This document shows, piece by piece, positions 27,374-38,539 of a DNA stretch of 64,000 nt. The stretch spans positions 16,831 through 80,830 of the forward strand of contig JAHDWP010000013.1 of the NCBI GenBank assembly GCA_023382715.1, read 5' to 3'. The notes beneath the pieces were generated by a model, which was not told the DNA's origin, did no database searches, and worked only from the letters and a program-made list of their open reading frames with translations. Origin of the DNA: Anaerolineae bacterium (GTDB lineage Bacteria > Chloroflexota > Anaerolineae > Aggregatilineales > Aggregatilineaceae). The position numbers and the translations under genes are program-made. Numbering within the stretch: the first letter of the stretch is position 1; every line of letters begins with the position of its first letter.

Positions 27374-28777
27374 TTGAAAGCGATCGATCTCCTGTACGCG
27401 AGCCTGAAACGGCGCTGGAAGGAAGCAACACGCCACGCACAGCGCATACCACCGCCCAAGCAGCCGCTCGCCTTGCCTGAGCCGCAGACCAAGTCCTCGC
27501 CTGTGCGCGTGCGCGACCTGATCGAAAAAGACCTGCCGACGGTGTTCACACCGCGCTCGCCCGTCCACGAGATCCGCTTCTTGCAAGGGCGCGACGAGCT
27601 GATCGAGGACATGCACGGCGCGCTGTACCACCCTGGCGCGGCCATTGTCATTTACGGCGAGCGTGGCGTCGGCAAAACGTCGCTGGCCAGGCTCGCCTCG
27701 GCCAAGCTGTGCGCGGAGATGGTCTCGCTGCAGGGCATCGAGCCGATCTACTACTCGGTCAGCGAAGGCGACACCTTCCTGCACATCCTGGGGACCATCC
27801 TGCCCAAGATGGGCGTGGAGGACGTTGTGGTGAAGGTGCTGACATCGGAGATCACCGGAGCCAGGTCGGTTGTCAACGCGCAGTTGGTGGAGATGGAGGA
27901 CAAGACGCGCACCGAGAAAACGACCACGGCCCGGCCATTGGTAGACCCGGAGCCGCGCCCGCAGGTCGTCGTAGACCAGATCAAAGGCAAGCGCGCCCTG
28001 ATCATCCTGGACGACTACGAGCGCATCACCGACGAGAACACGCGCAAGTTCTTCCCGGAGCTGATCAAGAAAATCTCCGACAACCAGTTGCAGGTCTCGC
28101 TGATCATCGTGGGCATTGGCGACAGCGCCAAAGACCTGGTGAAGGTGCACGAGTCGGTGGCCCGCAACCTGACCGCCATCCATGTCCCGCGCCTGACCGA
28201 CGAGCAGATTCGCCAGATCGCCGTCGAAGGCTTCGCCGCCCTGCGCCTGAAGCACGAGCCGGAAGTCATCGCCCAGATCGTGCGCTACTCGGCCAACTTC
28301 CCCTACTACACGCATCGCCTGTGTGAGGGCATTGTGCGCGCCTACATCGCCCAGGCGCGCAGCGGCACCCGCAGCGACTGGACGATCCGCGCCAGCGACG
28401 TGCCGGCGGCCATCCGCGAGGCGATCAAGAATTCGCCGCCAACCCTCGTCTCCGCTTACGACGAGATCAAGGCGTCGGAGCGCGCGCTCCAGGTCGCCTA
28501 CATCATCGCTGATGCGCCCGAAGAACCGATCTCCCGCGCGCGCGTCAAGGAGTACCTGGCCGCCTGGACGGGCGAAGACCCGGATATTGACGCGGCGCTC
28601 AAGCGGCTGGTAGATCAAAACGTGGTGCAGCGCCCGGAGACCGGGCAGTATTGCTACTGCAACCCGCTACAGCGCGCCTACACCATCCTGCGCTTCCGGG
28701 CCGACACGCCGAACGAACAACTGGCCAGGATTGATACGGCACTCGCCCGCGTCCAGAAAAAAGCTGCCGCTTCGTAA
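27374..28777 (+). CDS. AAA ATPase (Orc1/Cdc6-like STAND-type)
   Basis: About 467 residues from TTG 27374; the start is uncertain. The N-terminal tail is basic (LKRRWKEATRHAQR). The ATPase core has FLQGRDELIEDM, Walker A GERGVGKTS (about 95-103), Walker B ALIILDDYERI (about 212-222) and a sensor-1-like IIVGIGDSA, followed by a lid domain (EVIAQIVRYSANFPYYTH) and a C-terminal winged-helix-like region (EEPISRARVKEYLAAW). Similar ATPases act in signalling, DNA loading or conflict systems; none of these is shown here. It has its own promoter and no co-directional partner. Function unknown. Confidence 0.75.
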   Translation: MKAIDLLYASLKRRWKEATRHAQRIPPPKQPLALPEPQTKSSPVRVRDLIEKDLPTVFTPRSPVHEIRFLQGRDELIEDMHGALYHPGAAIVIYGERGVGKTSLARLASAKLCAEMVSLQGIEPIYYSVSEGDTFLHILGTILPKMGVEDVVVKVLTSEITGARSVVNAQLVEMEDKTRTEKTTTARPLVDPEPRPQVVVDQIKGKRALIILDDYERITDENTRKFFPELIKKISDNQLQVSLIIVGIGDSAKDLVKVHESVARNLTAIHVPRLTDEQIRQIAVEGFAALRLKHEPEVIAQIVRYSANFPYYTHRLCEGIVRAYIAQARSGTRSDWTIRASDVPAAIREAIKNSPPTLVSAYDEIKASERALQVAYIIADAPEEPISRARVKEYLAAWTGEDPDIDAALKRLVDQNVVQRPETGQYCYCNPLQRAYTILRFRADTPNEQLARIDTALARVQKKAAAS

Positions 28778-28789
28778 GAGGCCCTTTGA

Positions 28790-28955
28790 GAAGCTGTTTT
28801 CCCCCACCCCAAACCCCTCCCCCATGCCGCGCTTCTCCCTTCCCCCCTCGTGGGGGAAGGGCCGGGGATGGGGGGCGACGGGAACAGGCCTTTCAGTTTG
28901 GGCAGCCACGTGAACAGATACGTTTTCGCAGGGGCGGATGACCATACGCCCCTGC
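28790..28955. repeat. Dispersed GC-rich repeat, family B with palindrome
   Basis: Starts near AGAGGCCCTTTGAGAAGCTG, whose inverted counterpart occurs at 43478-43497. It then carries a CCCCTCGTGGGGGAAGGGC hairpin and GCCCAAACTG, a segment shared in inverted form with 6760-6790, and ends with GCAGGGGCG/CGCCCCTGC (28928-28936, 28947-28955). Confidence 0.6.
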
Positions 28956-28969
28956 CGCGCATCGTCCCG

Positions 28970-29941
28970 CTACTGCTCCAGCTCCTGCTTCACCGCGACG
29001 TACAGCGCCTCGGCGTGCAGCTCGGCCAGCGTGTAGCACGGCCCGCCCAGGTGATTGGCCAGCTCCTGGGCCAAACCCTGATCGAAGGCCGAATGCTCCA
29101 TGTTGATCGTCACGTTGCGGATGTCCGCCTCTTTGAACTGCTCAGCGATGCGGTGCGCCTCTTCCTGGGGGGGCAGCGCGGTCATCGAAACATTGCCGGC
29201 GCCGTCGGTCAGCAGGATCATCAGCGGCATCACGTCCGGGTGAGCGATCTTCTGCTGCTGGAAGACTTGCAGCGCCAGGTACAGCCCGGCGGAGAGCGGC
29301 GTCTTGCCGCCGACGGGAATATCGGCCAGGGCCTTCTTGGCCAGCGTGACCGAGTTGGTGGGCGGCAGCACAAGCTGCGCGCGATCCTTCTGGAAGACGA
29401 CCAGCCCCACGCGGTCGCGGCGCTGGTAGGCGTCGGTGAGCAGGGACATGATCGCCCCTTTGGTGGCGTTCATGCGCTCGGCGACGGCCATGCTCCAGCT
29501 TGCGTCCACCACAAAGAGGATCAGGTTGGCCGACTTGCGCACGCGCACCTTGCGCTGCAAGTCCTGGGTATGGATGGAGTAGGCCAGCCGGTTGACGCGG
29601 CGTTCGGACGCGCGCTCGCGCTGGAAGGGGGCGGCGGCGCGCAGGGTGGCGTCGAAGGCGATGTCGTCCTTGCGGTCGCCGGCGGGGCGCGCCTGAATGT
29701 AACGGCCATCCTTGCGCTCAGTGCGCGTGCGGCTGCGCCGACCGCGCATGCGGCGCGTCAGGCGGTCGAGCGGCGTATCCAGCCGGCGCGCCCGGAACTC
29801 CTGGCCCGGCTCGACCTTCTTGCCGCCGTCCCACCAGCGCGCTTCCAGCGATTGCTGGAATACATCCTGCGGCCCTGGCTCGACGGGCGTTTGGGTGATG
29901 TCCGACTCAGGCTGACCGGCAGGCTCGGTCAGCCCCTCGCT
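28970..29941 (-). CDS. D-type chelatase VWA domain, reached by -1 frameshift from the I-type gene
   Basis: 323 residues read in the -1 frame after the A8 run. The full frameshift product (31041 to 28970) would have 690 residues, a normal BchD/ChlD length. The frame is open from the slippery site without any ATG/GTG/TTG until ATG 29749, yet the conserved linker EFRARRLDTPLDRLTRR lies upstream of that ATG, so translation from 29749 would truncate the conserved unit. The VWA domain has the MIDAS motif D-A-S-W-S (FVVDASWSM), the Thr in GGKTPLSAG, and LLTDGAGN. In magnesium or cobalt chelatases it contacts the large subunit (ChlH/CobN). No large subunit is found in this window. Confidence 0.85.
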   Translation of the reverse strand, partial: SEGLTEPAGQPESDITQTPVEPGPQDVFQQSLEARWWDGGKKVEPGQEFRARRLDTPLDRLTRRMRGRRSRTRTERKDGRYIQARPAGDRKDDIAFDATLRAAAPFQRERASERRVNRLAYSIHTQDLQRKVRVRKSANLILFVVDASWSMAVAERMNATKGAIMSLLTDAYQRRDRVGLVVFQKDRAQLVLPPTNSVTLAKKALADIPVGGKTPLSAGLYLALQVFQQQKIAHPDVMPLMILLTDGAGNVSMTALPPQEEAHRIAEQFKEADIRNVTINMEHSAFDQGLAQELANHLGGPCYTLAELHAEALYVAVKQELEQ

Positions 29942-29948
29942 TTTTTTT
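29910..29948 (-). promoter_or_regulatory. Programmed -1 ribosomal frameshift signal
   Basis: On the minus strand an A8 run (29948-29941; in-frame codons GAA AAA AAA GCG) is followed by a 6-nt spacer (29940-29935) and a perfect 8-bp stem GGCTGACC/GGTCAGCC (29934-29927, 29917-29910) with a 9-nt loop. The zero-frame stop TGA (29931-29929) lies within the stem. Slipping back one base at the second AAA continues as AGC GAG GGG CTG into the D-type frame. Slippery run, spacer and stem match the established layout of -1 frameshift sites. Confidence 0.8.
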
Positions 29949-31041
29949 CCGCGTCCGGTTGTTGGGGGGTATCAGTGCGGGTGTCGGCTGGCTCGTCGGT
30001 GAAATCTTCGGCGATCTGCTCCAGCCGGCCCTCAAGCTCGCCCTCGTAGAGCGTCGCCTCGCTGAACGGGCCGCGCTTCAGGCGGTGGGGCAGCGCCAGC
30101 TCTGCCGCCAGCAGGATGTCGCGCTCGGCGATCTGCAACCGCCCCTCGAAGGCGGCATGGGCGCGTGCGGCCTTGAGGATCACCAGGTCGGCGCGATGCC
30201 CGTCCACGCCCAGGCTGGCCGTCAGGTTGGCGATCATGAACAGGTCGCGGCGCGTATAGTGCACCTGGTCCACGATGTGACGGCCCGCCTCGATCTGCGC
30301 CGAAAGCTCCTCTTCGCGCGGCAGCCACTGCCGCCGAAAAGCGACCGGGTCGGCGTCGAAGGCGATGTGCCGCTCCAGGATGGCCATGCGGTCATCGGCC
30401 TGCGGCAGGCCCGTCACATCCACCGACAGCGCGAAGCGGTCGAGAAGCTGCGGGCGCAGCTCGCCTTCTTCGGGGTTCATCGTGCCCACCAGGATGAAGC
30501 GCGCCGGGTGCTGAAAGCTGATGCCCTCGCGCTCGACCACGTTGACGCCCATCGCCGCCGAGTCGAGCAGCAGGTCCACCACATGGTCGTCGAGCAGGTT
30601 GACCTCGTCCACGTAGAGGATGCCGCGATTGGCGGCGGCCAGCACGCCCGGATCGAAGTGGCGCTCGCCCTTCTGGATGGCCTGCTCGATATCGAGCGTG
30701 CCGACGACGCGATCTTCGGTGGCGCTGACCGGCAGATCGATCAGGCGCGTGCGCCGTGTCTTGACGGGCAGCTCTTCGCCGCGCGCCACACGCTCGCGGC
30801 ACTCGTCGCACAGGCGCTCCGGGTAGTGCGGATCGCACCCAAAGCGGCAGTCGGCCACGACCTCAATTTCCGGAAGCAGGGCGGCCAGGGCGCGGGCGGC
30901 GGTGGATTTGGCCGTGCCGCGTTCGCCGCGAATCAGCACGCCGCCGATGCTGGGGTTGACGGCATTGAGCAGCAGGGCGCGCTTCATGCGCTCCTGGCCT
31001 ACGATGGCGGTAAAAGGGTAGACGGGTTGTCGGACAGACAC
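29929..31041 (-). CDS. chlI: I-type AAA+ subunit of magnesium/cobalt chelatase (zero-frame product)
   Basis: 370 residues. AAA+ core: FTAIVGQERMKRALLLNAV, Walker A GERGTAKST (39-47), Walker B ILYVDEVNLL (Asp145-Glu146), LVGTMNPEEGELRPQLLDRF (sensor region) and a C-terminal lid. A four-cysteine insert (Cys65, Cys69, Cys78, Cys81) may bind a metal. These ATPases drive insertion of Mg or Co into a tetrapyrrole together with D- and H-type subunits. No photosynthesis genes are nearby, so cobalt (cobalamin) chelation is the more likely role by inference. The zero frame ends at TGA 29931-29929; part of translation is expected to shift into the D-type frame. Confidence 0.9.
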   Translation of the reverse strand: MSVRQPVYPFTAIVGQERMKRALLLNAVNPSIGGVLIRGERGTAKSTAARALAALLPEIEVVADCRFGCDPHYPERLCDECRERVARGEELPVKTRRTRLIDLPVSATEDRVVGTLDIEQAIQKGERHFDPGVLAAANRGILYVDEVNLLDDHVVDLLLDSAAMGVNVVEREGISFQHPARFILVGTMNPEEGELRPQLLDRFALSVDVTGLPQADDRMAILERHIAFDADPVAFRRQWLPREEELSAQIEAGRHIVDQVHYTRRDLFMIANLTASLGVDGHRADLVILKAARAHAAFEGRLQIAERDILLAAELALPHRLKRGPFSEATLYEGELEGRLEQIAEDFTDEPADTRTDTPQQPDAEKKARG

Positions 31042-31561
31042 TTTGAGAGCCTCGTTTGTGTCTTACTCGCTGGTTTCCAAAGGCCCATTATAGCGCACTC
31101 CTCACGCGAATGGCATGGTCATTTGGTGTGCGCCCTGGCTTACCTCACCCCCTGGCCTCGCTGCGCTCGGCCTTTTTCCCCTCTCCGTCGCGGCTATACA
31201 TTATCCACACCTTTGGCTGGGCCTGTCCCCCCATCCCCGGCCCTTCCCCCCTTGTGGGGGAAGGGAGAAAAGCGACGGACCTGCTCCCCTTCCCTCCGCG
31301 CAGCGCGGGGGAAGGGGATGGGAGATGAGGGGCATCTGTGGGTAACCCATAGCCGTCGCGGAGCGGGGGCAACGAGGCGCGTCAGCGCCAGGCGGGGTGA
31401 GGTCATACACAGCCCCCACACTTCCAACGGGTTTCTGATAGCCGCGCTCCTTCGTTCGGTGTAGACTCACCTGTAGGGGACGCCGATCACCAGGCGTTTC
31501 CCTGCCCGCTTGGCCGGACGCCGGTCAGCGGGACCATCTGAGGAACGAGGAACACACCACC
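31042..31561. repeat. Intergenic region dominated by GC-rich dispersed repeats
   Basis: Between divergent chlI and clpC. At about 31135-31440 lie repeat family B segments (CCCCATCCCCGGCCCTTCCC, GGGGGAAGGGAG, GGGGATGGGAGATGAGGGG). No gene is supported. Upstream of clpC (31440-31560) I could not find a convincing promoter, nor a CIRCE- or CtsR-like operator. Confidence 0.6.
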
Positions 31562-34054
<2,493 letters not shown>

Positions 34055-34103
34055 GCGCGCTCCGCGCAGTGCCGCCCAGCGCTGAAGAGGAAAGGGGTCG
34101 GCC

Positions 34104-34535
34104 ATGATATGCGCCGAGGCAATTGTGTCGCGGCTGCGCGAGCAGGGCGAACGCCTGACCATTCAGCGCCGGGCGGTGATCGAGACGCTGTGCGCCAGCG
34201 GCGATCATCTGACCGTGCAGGACCTTCAGACGCAGTTGGCGGCGCAGGGCACGGCCCTGACCGAAACCACCGTCTATCGCATCGTACAGTGGCTCAAGGA
34301 TCGCGGCGCGGTCGCCCAGACCGACCTGGGGCAGTCCGGCGTCGTCTACCAGGTCATTGACCGCACGCTGCACCATCACCTGGTCTGCCTGCGCTGCGGG
34401 CGCGTGGTGGATGTCGAGGATTGCGTGATGGACGCGCTGCGCGAGCGGCTGCGCCGCGAATACGCCTTCGAGCCGCGCATTGATCATATGGCCATCTTCG
34501 GCCTGTGCCGCGACTGCCGCGCCGGGCACGACTGA
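34104..34535 (+). CDS. Fur-family metal-responsive transcriptional regulator
   Basis: 143 residues. The winged helix (RLTIQRRAVIETLCASGDHLT, TETTVYRIVQWL) is followed by a dimerisation/metal domain with the His cluster TLHHHLVCLRCGRVVDVED and two C-x-x-C pairs (CLRCG, CRDC) for structural zinc. The HHHLVC signature is shared by Fur, Zur and PerR, so the metal sensed is not resolved. A strong AGGAAAGGGG precedes ATG 34104. It follows clpC closely and may be co-transcribed. No obvious Fur box is seen nearby. Confidence 0.9.
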   Translation: MICAEAIVSRLREQGERLTIQRRAVIETLCASGDHLTVQDLQTQLAAQGTALTETTVYRIVQWLKDRGAVAQTDLGQSGVVYQVIDRTLHHHLVCLRCGRVVDVEDCVMDALRERLRREYAFEPRIDHMAIFGLCRDCRAGHD

Positions 34536-34730
34536 CGCGGCCCCCTGCCGCGCAGCGGCCAGCGGGCCGGTTGCGTCCGAGTGCGCGCAGACCCCTACGT
34601 CGCGTGCCGCTCCGGTTTGCCCCATCTGCGCCCCGGCGCTGGCGCGCCTTGCTTTCGCTCTCCGTGTTATGAAGTCGGAAACGAGGGGCCGGATCGGGCC
34701 AGGCCGCGCGTTTATTCCCGCCTCGGTGCG

Positions 34731-35564
34731 CTAGGCCACGCTCCAGAGCAGCAGGCCGCCGTTGACGAGCAGCACGAGCACGGCCAATCCAACAGCCGCG
34801 CGCCGGGGCGACAGCGACCAGCGAGGCTGCGCGCCGCTGAACTCGGCGGATGGGCGCGCCTGGGTCTGCGAGGCGAGACGCCTCTCGCGCTGATGCAGAT
34901 AATCGAGCATTGCGTAGATGAAGGCGACCGCACCGAGCGTCTCGACAGTTTCCTCGACGGAAGAGATGACCAGGTAGGGGAAAGATTTGCCGTCGTCGAG
35001 ATAGTACTGGCGAGTGCTGAGGGCCTCGAGGCCCAGCGCCCCGCTCACATACACTGCGGCGGCGAGGACGAAGAGCAGGCGCGCGCGGCCCGGCAATCTC
35101 CACCAGAAGCGCGCGTACAGGATGCCGACCGCGCCAGCCAATGCACTGCCCAGGATCAGCCAGGCGACCTGAAAGGGGCCTGACGCCCGGAAGAGGCTGC
35201 GCAGCAGGTGAGATGTCGCCTCGTGGATGGTCGTCCCCTTGTCCAGCGAGATATACAGGAAGGCCAGGGCCAGGCCCGTCCAATACCGGCTGCCGGGTTC
35301 GCCGGGCGCGCGCCCGGCCAGCGCGATCCAGGCCGGCAGGCTCGCCGCGAGGAAGAACAGGATGACGCTATACCAGGTCGGCACGCTTTCGTAGGTGTTG
35401 ATGCTGAAAAGCTCGAGCAGGCGCGCCAGGGCGGTATCGCTGTTCTTGCCGAGGATGTTGACCAGCAGGTGATCCGCGTAGATGCTCTGCAGCCCCAGCA
35501 GCACCGCGATCAGGCTGAGGGCAACCGCGAGCTTGCGTGGGTTCAGGTTCAGGCTCAGGCTCAT
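34731..35564 (-). CDS. Multi-pass membrane protein of unknown function
   Basis: 277 residues and about seven predicted membrane helices, with a loop rich in charged residues (ISLDKGTTIHEATSHLLRSL) and the segment SSVEETVETLGAVAFIYAML. This architecture recurs in uncharacterised bacterial membrane proteins; I do not recognise a catalytic motif. ATG 35564 (MSLSLNLNPRK) is chosen because the open frame further upstream is intergenic and lacks a ribosome-binding site. It is divergent from the ABC exporter genes. Function unknown. Confidence 0.75.
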   Translation of the reverse strand: MSLSLNLNPRKLAVALSLIAVLLGLQSIYADHLLVNILGKNSDTALARLLELFSINTYESVPTWYSVILFFLAASLPAWIALAGRAPGEPGSRYWTGLALAFLYISLDKGTTIHEATSHLLRSLFRASGPFQVAWLILGSALAGAVGILYARFWWRLPGRARLLFVLAAAVYVSGALGLEALSTRQYYLDDGKSFPYLVISSVEETVETLGAVAFIYAMLDYLHQRERRLASQTQARPSAEFSGAQPRWSLSPRRAAVGLAVLVLLVNGGLLLWSVA

Positions 35565-35644
35565 GGGCTTCTCGATGATGCTTGTCGCCGGGCGAGCCTG
35601 TCCGCGCGGGATACGCCGGCCCGGCAACGCGGCTGTCCCAGCAG

Positions 35645-35673
35645 AGTATAACCGGTCTGGGCGCATCCAGGCA
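35645..35673 (-). promoter_or_regulatory. Possible promoter of the divergent membrane-protein gene
   Basis: On the minus strand TATACT (35650-35645) is a good -10; the hexamer 17 nt upstream (TGCCTG) is a poor -35. It lies 81 nt from the start codon. Confidence 0.4.
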
Positions 35674-35733
35674 CCGGAAGGCGGGGATGAGGTCACTGCT
35701 CCCGCTCGGCGCCGATGCACGGCGGCCCGGCGG

Positions 35734-35761
35734 TTGACAGTCAAGGGGCGCAGGTTACAAT
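35734..35761 (+). promoter_or_regulatory. sigma70-type promoter of the Wzm/Wzt-like exporter operon
   Basis: A perfect TTGACA (35734-35739), a 16-nt spacer and TACAAT (35756-35761) lie 154 nt upstream of the permease start. Confidence 0.75.
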
Positions 35762-35915
35762 AGCCGCTGCTGGCGCCGTCCCCCCGACATCTCCGCTTCA
35801 TTCAAGAGCCGGGCGCGCCCGCCGAGCGGGATGGACGGCGGGGCGTCTTGTGGGCGCCGGGCATGAAAGGGCCTCCGACGATGCCCCATGGAAGGCTGTG
35901 GCTGTGAGAGAACGC

Positions 35916-36770
35916 ATGTCCGCCCCGCGCACAGAGATCGCCCCCGGCGAGCAGATCACGCTGATCAAGCCGCTGCGCGGGTGGGTGTCGCTGGGGCTGA
36001 ATGAAGTCTGGCACTACCGCGAGCTGCTCTTCTACTTCATCTGGCGCGACATCAAGGTGCGCTACAAGCAGACGCTGCTCGGCGCGGCCTGGGCCATCTT
36101 GCAGCCGGTCTTCACCATGATCGTCTTCAGCATTTTCTTTGGGCAGCTGGCCAAAATCCCCTCGGACGGCATCCCCTATCCGATCTTCAGCTACGCCGGG
36201 CTGCTGCCCTGGACGTTCTTCGCCACCGGCCTGACCAACGGGGCCAACAGCATCGTGCGCGACGCCAACCTGGTCAAGCGCGTTTACTTCCCCCGGCTGA
36301 TCACGCCCATCTCGGCGGTGGTCGGCGGGCTGCCGGATTTTTTCCTGGCCTTCCTGGTGCTGGTCGGGATGATGATCTACTACGGGCTGTTCCCCACGGC
36401 GGCCTCGTTGCTGCTGCTGCCGCTGTGCCTGCTGCTGGCGCTGAGCACGTCCATGGGCGTCGGGCTGTGGCTATCGGCGCTCAACGCCGAGTACCGCGAC
36501 GTGCGCTATGTGGTGCCCTTCCTCACCCAGTTCTGGATGTACGCCACGCCGGTGGTCTACCCGTCGAGCCTGCTCGACGAACCCTGGCGCACGCTGTACG
36601 GGCTGAACCCGATGGTCAGCGTGGTGGAAGGCTTCCGCTGGTCGCTGCTGGGTCAAGGCGAGACGGTGCCGCTGATGTTTGGGCTGTCGGCGGTGGCTTC
36701 GCTGATCCTGCTGCTTAGCGGCGCGTTCTTCTTCCGCCGCATGGAACGCCGCTTCGCGGACGTGGTGTAG
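35916..36770 (+). CDS. ABC-2-type polysaccharide export permease (Wzm-like)
   Basis: 284 residues with about six helices. The pattern ELLFYFIWRDIKVRYKQT, LGAAWAILQPVFTMIVF and NLVKRVYFPRL is diagnostic of ABC-2 permeases that export O-antigen, teichoic acid or capsular polysaccharides. ATG 35916 (MSAPRTEIAPG) is chosen; the upstream open frame is leader sequence downstream of the promoter at 35734. The ATPase gene follows after 11 nt. Glycosyltransferase genes are absent from the window, so the exported glycan is unknown. Confidence 0.92.
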   Translation: MSAPRTEIAPGEQITLIKPLRGWVSLGLNEVWHYRELLFYFIWRDIKVRYKQTLLGAAWAILQPVFTMIVFSIFFGQLAKIPSDGIPYPIFSYAGLLPWTFFATGLTNGANSIVRDANLVKRVYFPRLITPISAVVGGLPDFFLAFLVLVGMMIYYGLFPTAASLLLLPLCLLLALSTSMGVGLWLSALNAEYRDVRYVVPFLTQFWMYATPVVYPSSLLDEPWRTLYGLNPMVSVVEGFRWSLLGQGETVPLMFGLSAVASLILLLSGAFFFRRMERRFADVV

Positions 36771-36781
36771 GAGCGTTGCGC

Positions 36782-38080
36782 ATGGCTCTCCCCGCGCTAA
36801 GACCCGGCATGGCGATCGAGGTCGTCGGCCTGGGCAAGCAATACCGCATTGGCGGCATCATTGACCGCAACAAGACTTTGCGCGACAGCATCGGCTCGCT
36901 CACGCGCAGCAAGCTGGGGGCGCTGCGCGCCCGCCAGCCCAGAGAAGCGCGCGCCCGCCGCCCAGACAACACGTTCTGGGCGCTGCGCGACGTGTCCTTC
37001 GGGGTTGAGCGCGGCGAAGTGCTGGGCGTTATCGGGCGCAACGGCGCTGGCAAGAGCACGCTGCTCAAGGTGTTGACGCGCATCATGCCCCCCGACGAAG
37101 GGCACGCGCGCATTCGCGGGCGCATCGGGTCCTTGCTGGAAGTCGGCACGGGCTTTCACGGCGAGCTAACCGGGCGCGAGAACATCTACCTCAACGGCGC
37201 CATCCTCGGCATGCACCGCTACGAGATTGACCGCAAGTACGACGAGATCGTGGAGTTCGCCGGGGTTGCCCGCTTCATTGACACGCCCGTCAAGCGCTAT
37301 TCCAGCGGCATGTACCTGCGCCTGGCCTTCTCGGTCGCCGCGCACCTGGAGCCGGAGATTCTGCTGGTGGACGAGGTGCTGGCCGTCGGCGATGCCGAGT
37401 TCCAGAAGAAATGCCTGGGCAAGATGGGCGACGTGGCCGGCGAAGGGCGCACAGTGCTGTTCGTCAGCCACAACATGGACGCGGTGCGCCAGCTTTGCCA
37501 GTCGGCGCTGTGGCTGGAGAGCGGCAGCATCCAGGCGCTCGGCCCGGTGGAAGACGTGATCAAAGCATACCTGGCCGACACCACGCTCAATCGCACCGCC
37601 GACATCTTCCCCGTCATGGATCGGCACTACGGCATCGGCATCGCAGACCTGCGCCTGACGATGGACGCCAGCCCGGTCAGCGGCGCGCTCGACCTGCGCG
37701 TGGAGCTGGATGTGCACGCGGACGCGGCGCTGCCGCGCATCGGCATCGGCTTCGGGCTGATGACGGACACCGGCGCGCGGGTCGTGCATCTCGACGAGCG
37801 CCTGACTGGTTTCATGTTCGACATGCAGCCGGGCAGCAATCATTTTCTGCTGGAATGCAGCGCGCTCGACCGCCTGCTCGCGGCGGGCGATTATGTCGTC
37901 AGCGTATGGCTGGCCATGCCCAACATCGGCAACCTGGTCGAGATTGATCGCGCTGCCACCATTCACATCCCCGGCGTGGATTTCTACGGCTCCGGCCACT
38001 ATGTGGACGTGCACAAGCACGGCCCGCTGCTCTTCCCCCTGCAAATCCGCCGCGTGGAGCCGGCCCACTCTGTGGAGTAG
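36782..38080 (+). CDS. ABC polysaccharide exporter ATPase with Wzt C-terminal domain
   Basis: 432 residues. ATPase core: a long Arg-rich N-terminal insert (about 30-62), Walker A GRNGAGKST, signature YSSGMYLRLAF, Walker B ILLVDEVLAVGD, and the H-loop FVSHNMD. A C-terminal Wzt_C-like beta domain (about 275-425) normally recognises the modified end of the exported polysaccharide. ATG 36782 lies 8 nt after TAGGAG; TTG 36776 is less likely. It pairs with the preceding permease to form the exporter. Confidence 0.92.
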   Translation: MALPALRPGMAIEVVGLGKQYRIGGIIDRNKTLRDSIGSLTRSKLGALRARQPREARARRPDNTFWALRDVSFGVERGEVLGVIGRNGAGKSTLLKVLTRIMPPDEGHARIRGRIGSLLEVGTGFHGELTGRENIYLNGAILGMHRYEIDRKYDEIVEFAGVARFIDTPVKRYSSGMYLRLAFSVAAHLEPEILLVDEVLAVGDAEFQKKCLGKMGDVAGEGRTVLFVSHNMDAVRQLCQSALWLESGSIQALGPVEDVIKAYLADTTLNRTADIFPVMDRHYGIGIADLRLTMDASPVSGALDLRVELDVHADAALPRIGIGFGLMTDTGARVVHLDERLTGFMFDMQPGSNHFLLECSALDRLLAAGDYVVSVWLAMPNIGNLVEIDRAATIHIPGVDFYGSGHYVDVHKHGPLLFPLQIRRVEPAHSVE

Positions 38081-38247
38081 GGTCGGGGCGGGACGTCGCC
38101 AGGGCGCGTTATGTGCTTTCAACCCCTGGCCTCTCTCTTCGCGCGCGGCGCAGGGGGCTGGGGGTGAGGTAAATCCGCCCGCTTCCCGCGTCGGTTCAGG
38201 ATAACCCGACAGCGGGTGATATCACCCTGTGCTCCCCTGCCGGGTTC
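38081..38247. repeat. Degenerate dispersed repeat after the exporter operon
   Basis: CCAGGGCGCGTTATGTGCTTTCAACCCCTGG (about 38099-38129) resembles the AGGGCGTGTTATG end of the element at 16631. A GGGGTGAGG remnant follows. No gene is supported. Confidence 0.4.
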
Positions 38248-38276
38248 TTGTCATTGCCAGGGGAAGTATGTATCAT
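38248..38276 (+). promoter_or_regulatory. Promoter of the MacB-like transporter operon
   Basis: TTGTCA (38248-38253), a 17-nt spacer and TATCAT (38271-38276). It predicts an unusually long leader of about 255 nt before the first start codon. Confidence 0.65.
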
Positions 38277-38411
38277 CTACGGGCATTCTGTATCGCTATC
38301 GTTTCCACATGCCGTGAGTCAGTGAAGGGCTGTTCCTCACAGTCTGTGCTTCGGCTGGCAGGAAAAGCCGGACGAACTCGCCGCCATATTGCGCCACAGC
38401 GCCCATCGAGC

Positions 38412-38427
38412 GTTGCGTTCGCGCAAC
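38412..38427 (+). promoter_or_regulatory. UUCG-tetraloop hairpin in a long 5' leader
   Basis: GTTGCG-TTCG-CGCAAC is a perfect 6-bp stem with a UUCG loop, within the about 255-nt leader of the transporter operon. I find no coding signal in the leader. Its purpose (stability or regulation) is unknown. Confidence 0.4.
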
Positions 38428-38539
38428 CTTCTCAACGCCAGAACGTATTAAATCTCGGTCGCTGGCAGGTTCTGGCTTCCACACACCTCTCACAACCGCC
38501 CTGGTGAACTGCCAGGCAGGGACAAAGGAGAATCGCTCG

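Noticed and set aside
29881..29948. Hairpin plus T/A run at the end of chlI read as a rho-independent terminator
   Set aside because: On the coding strand the A-run precedes the hairpin and no T-run follows it. On the other strand the hairpin is followed by T8, which could end an antisense transcript, but the reading frames fit a frameshift signal better.
28970..31041. Sequencing error (missing or extra A in the A8 run) as the cause of the split chelatase frames
   Set aside because: Not excluded, but a random error would not come with a perfectly spaced 8-bp hairpin and a nearby zero-frame stop, so a functional signal is favoured. Raw reads would decide.
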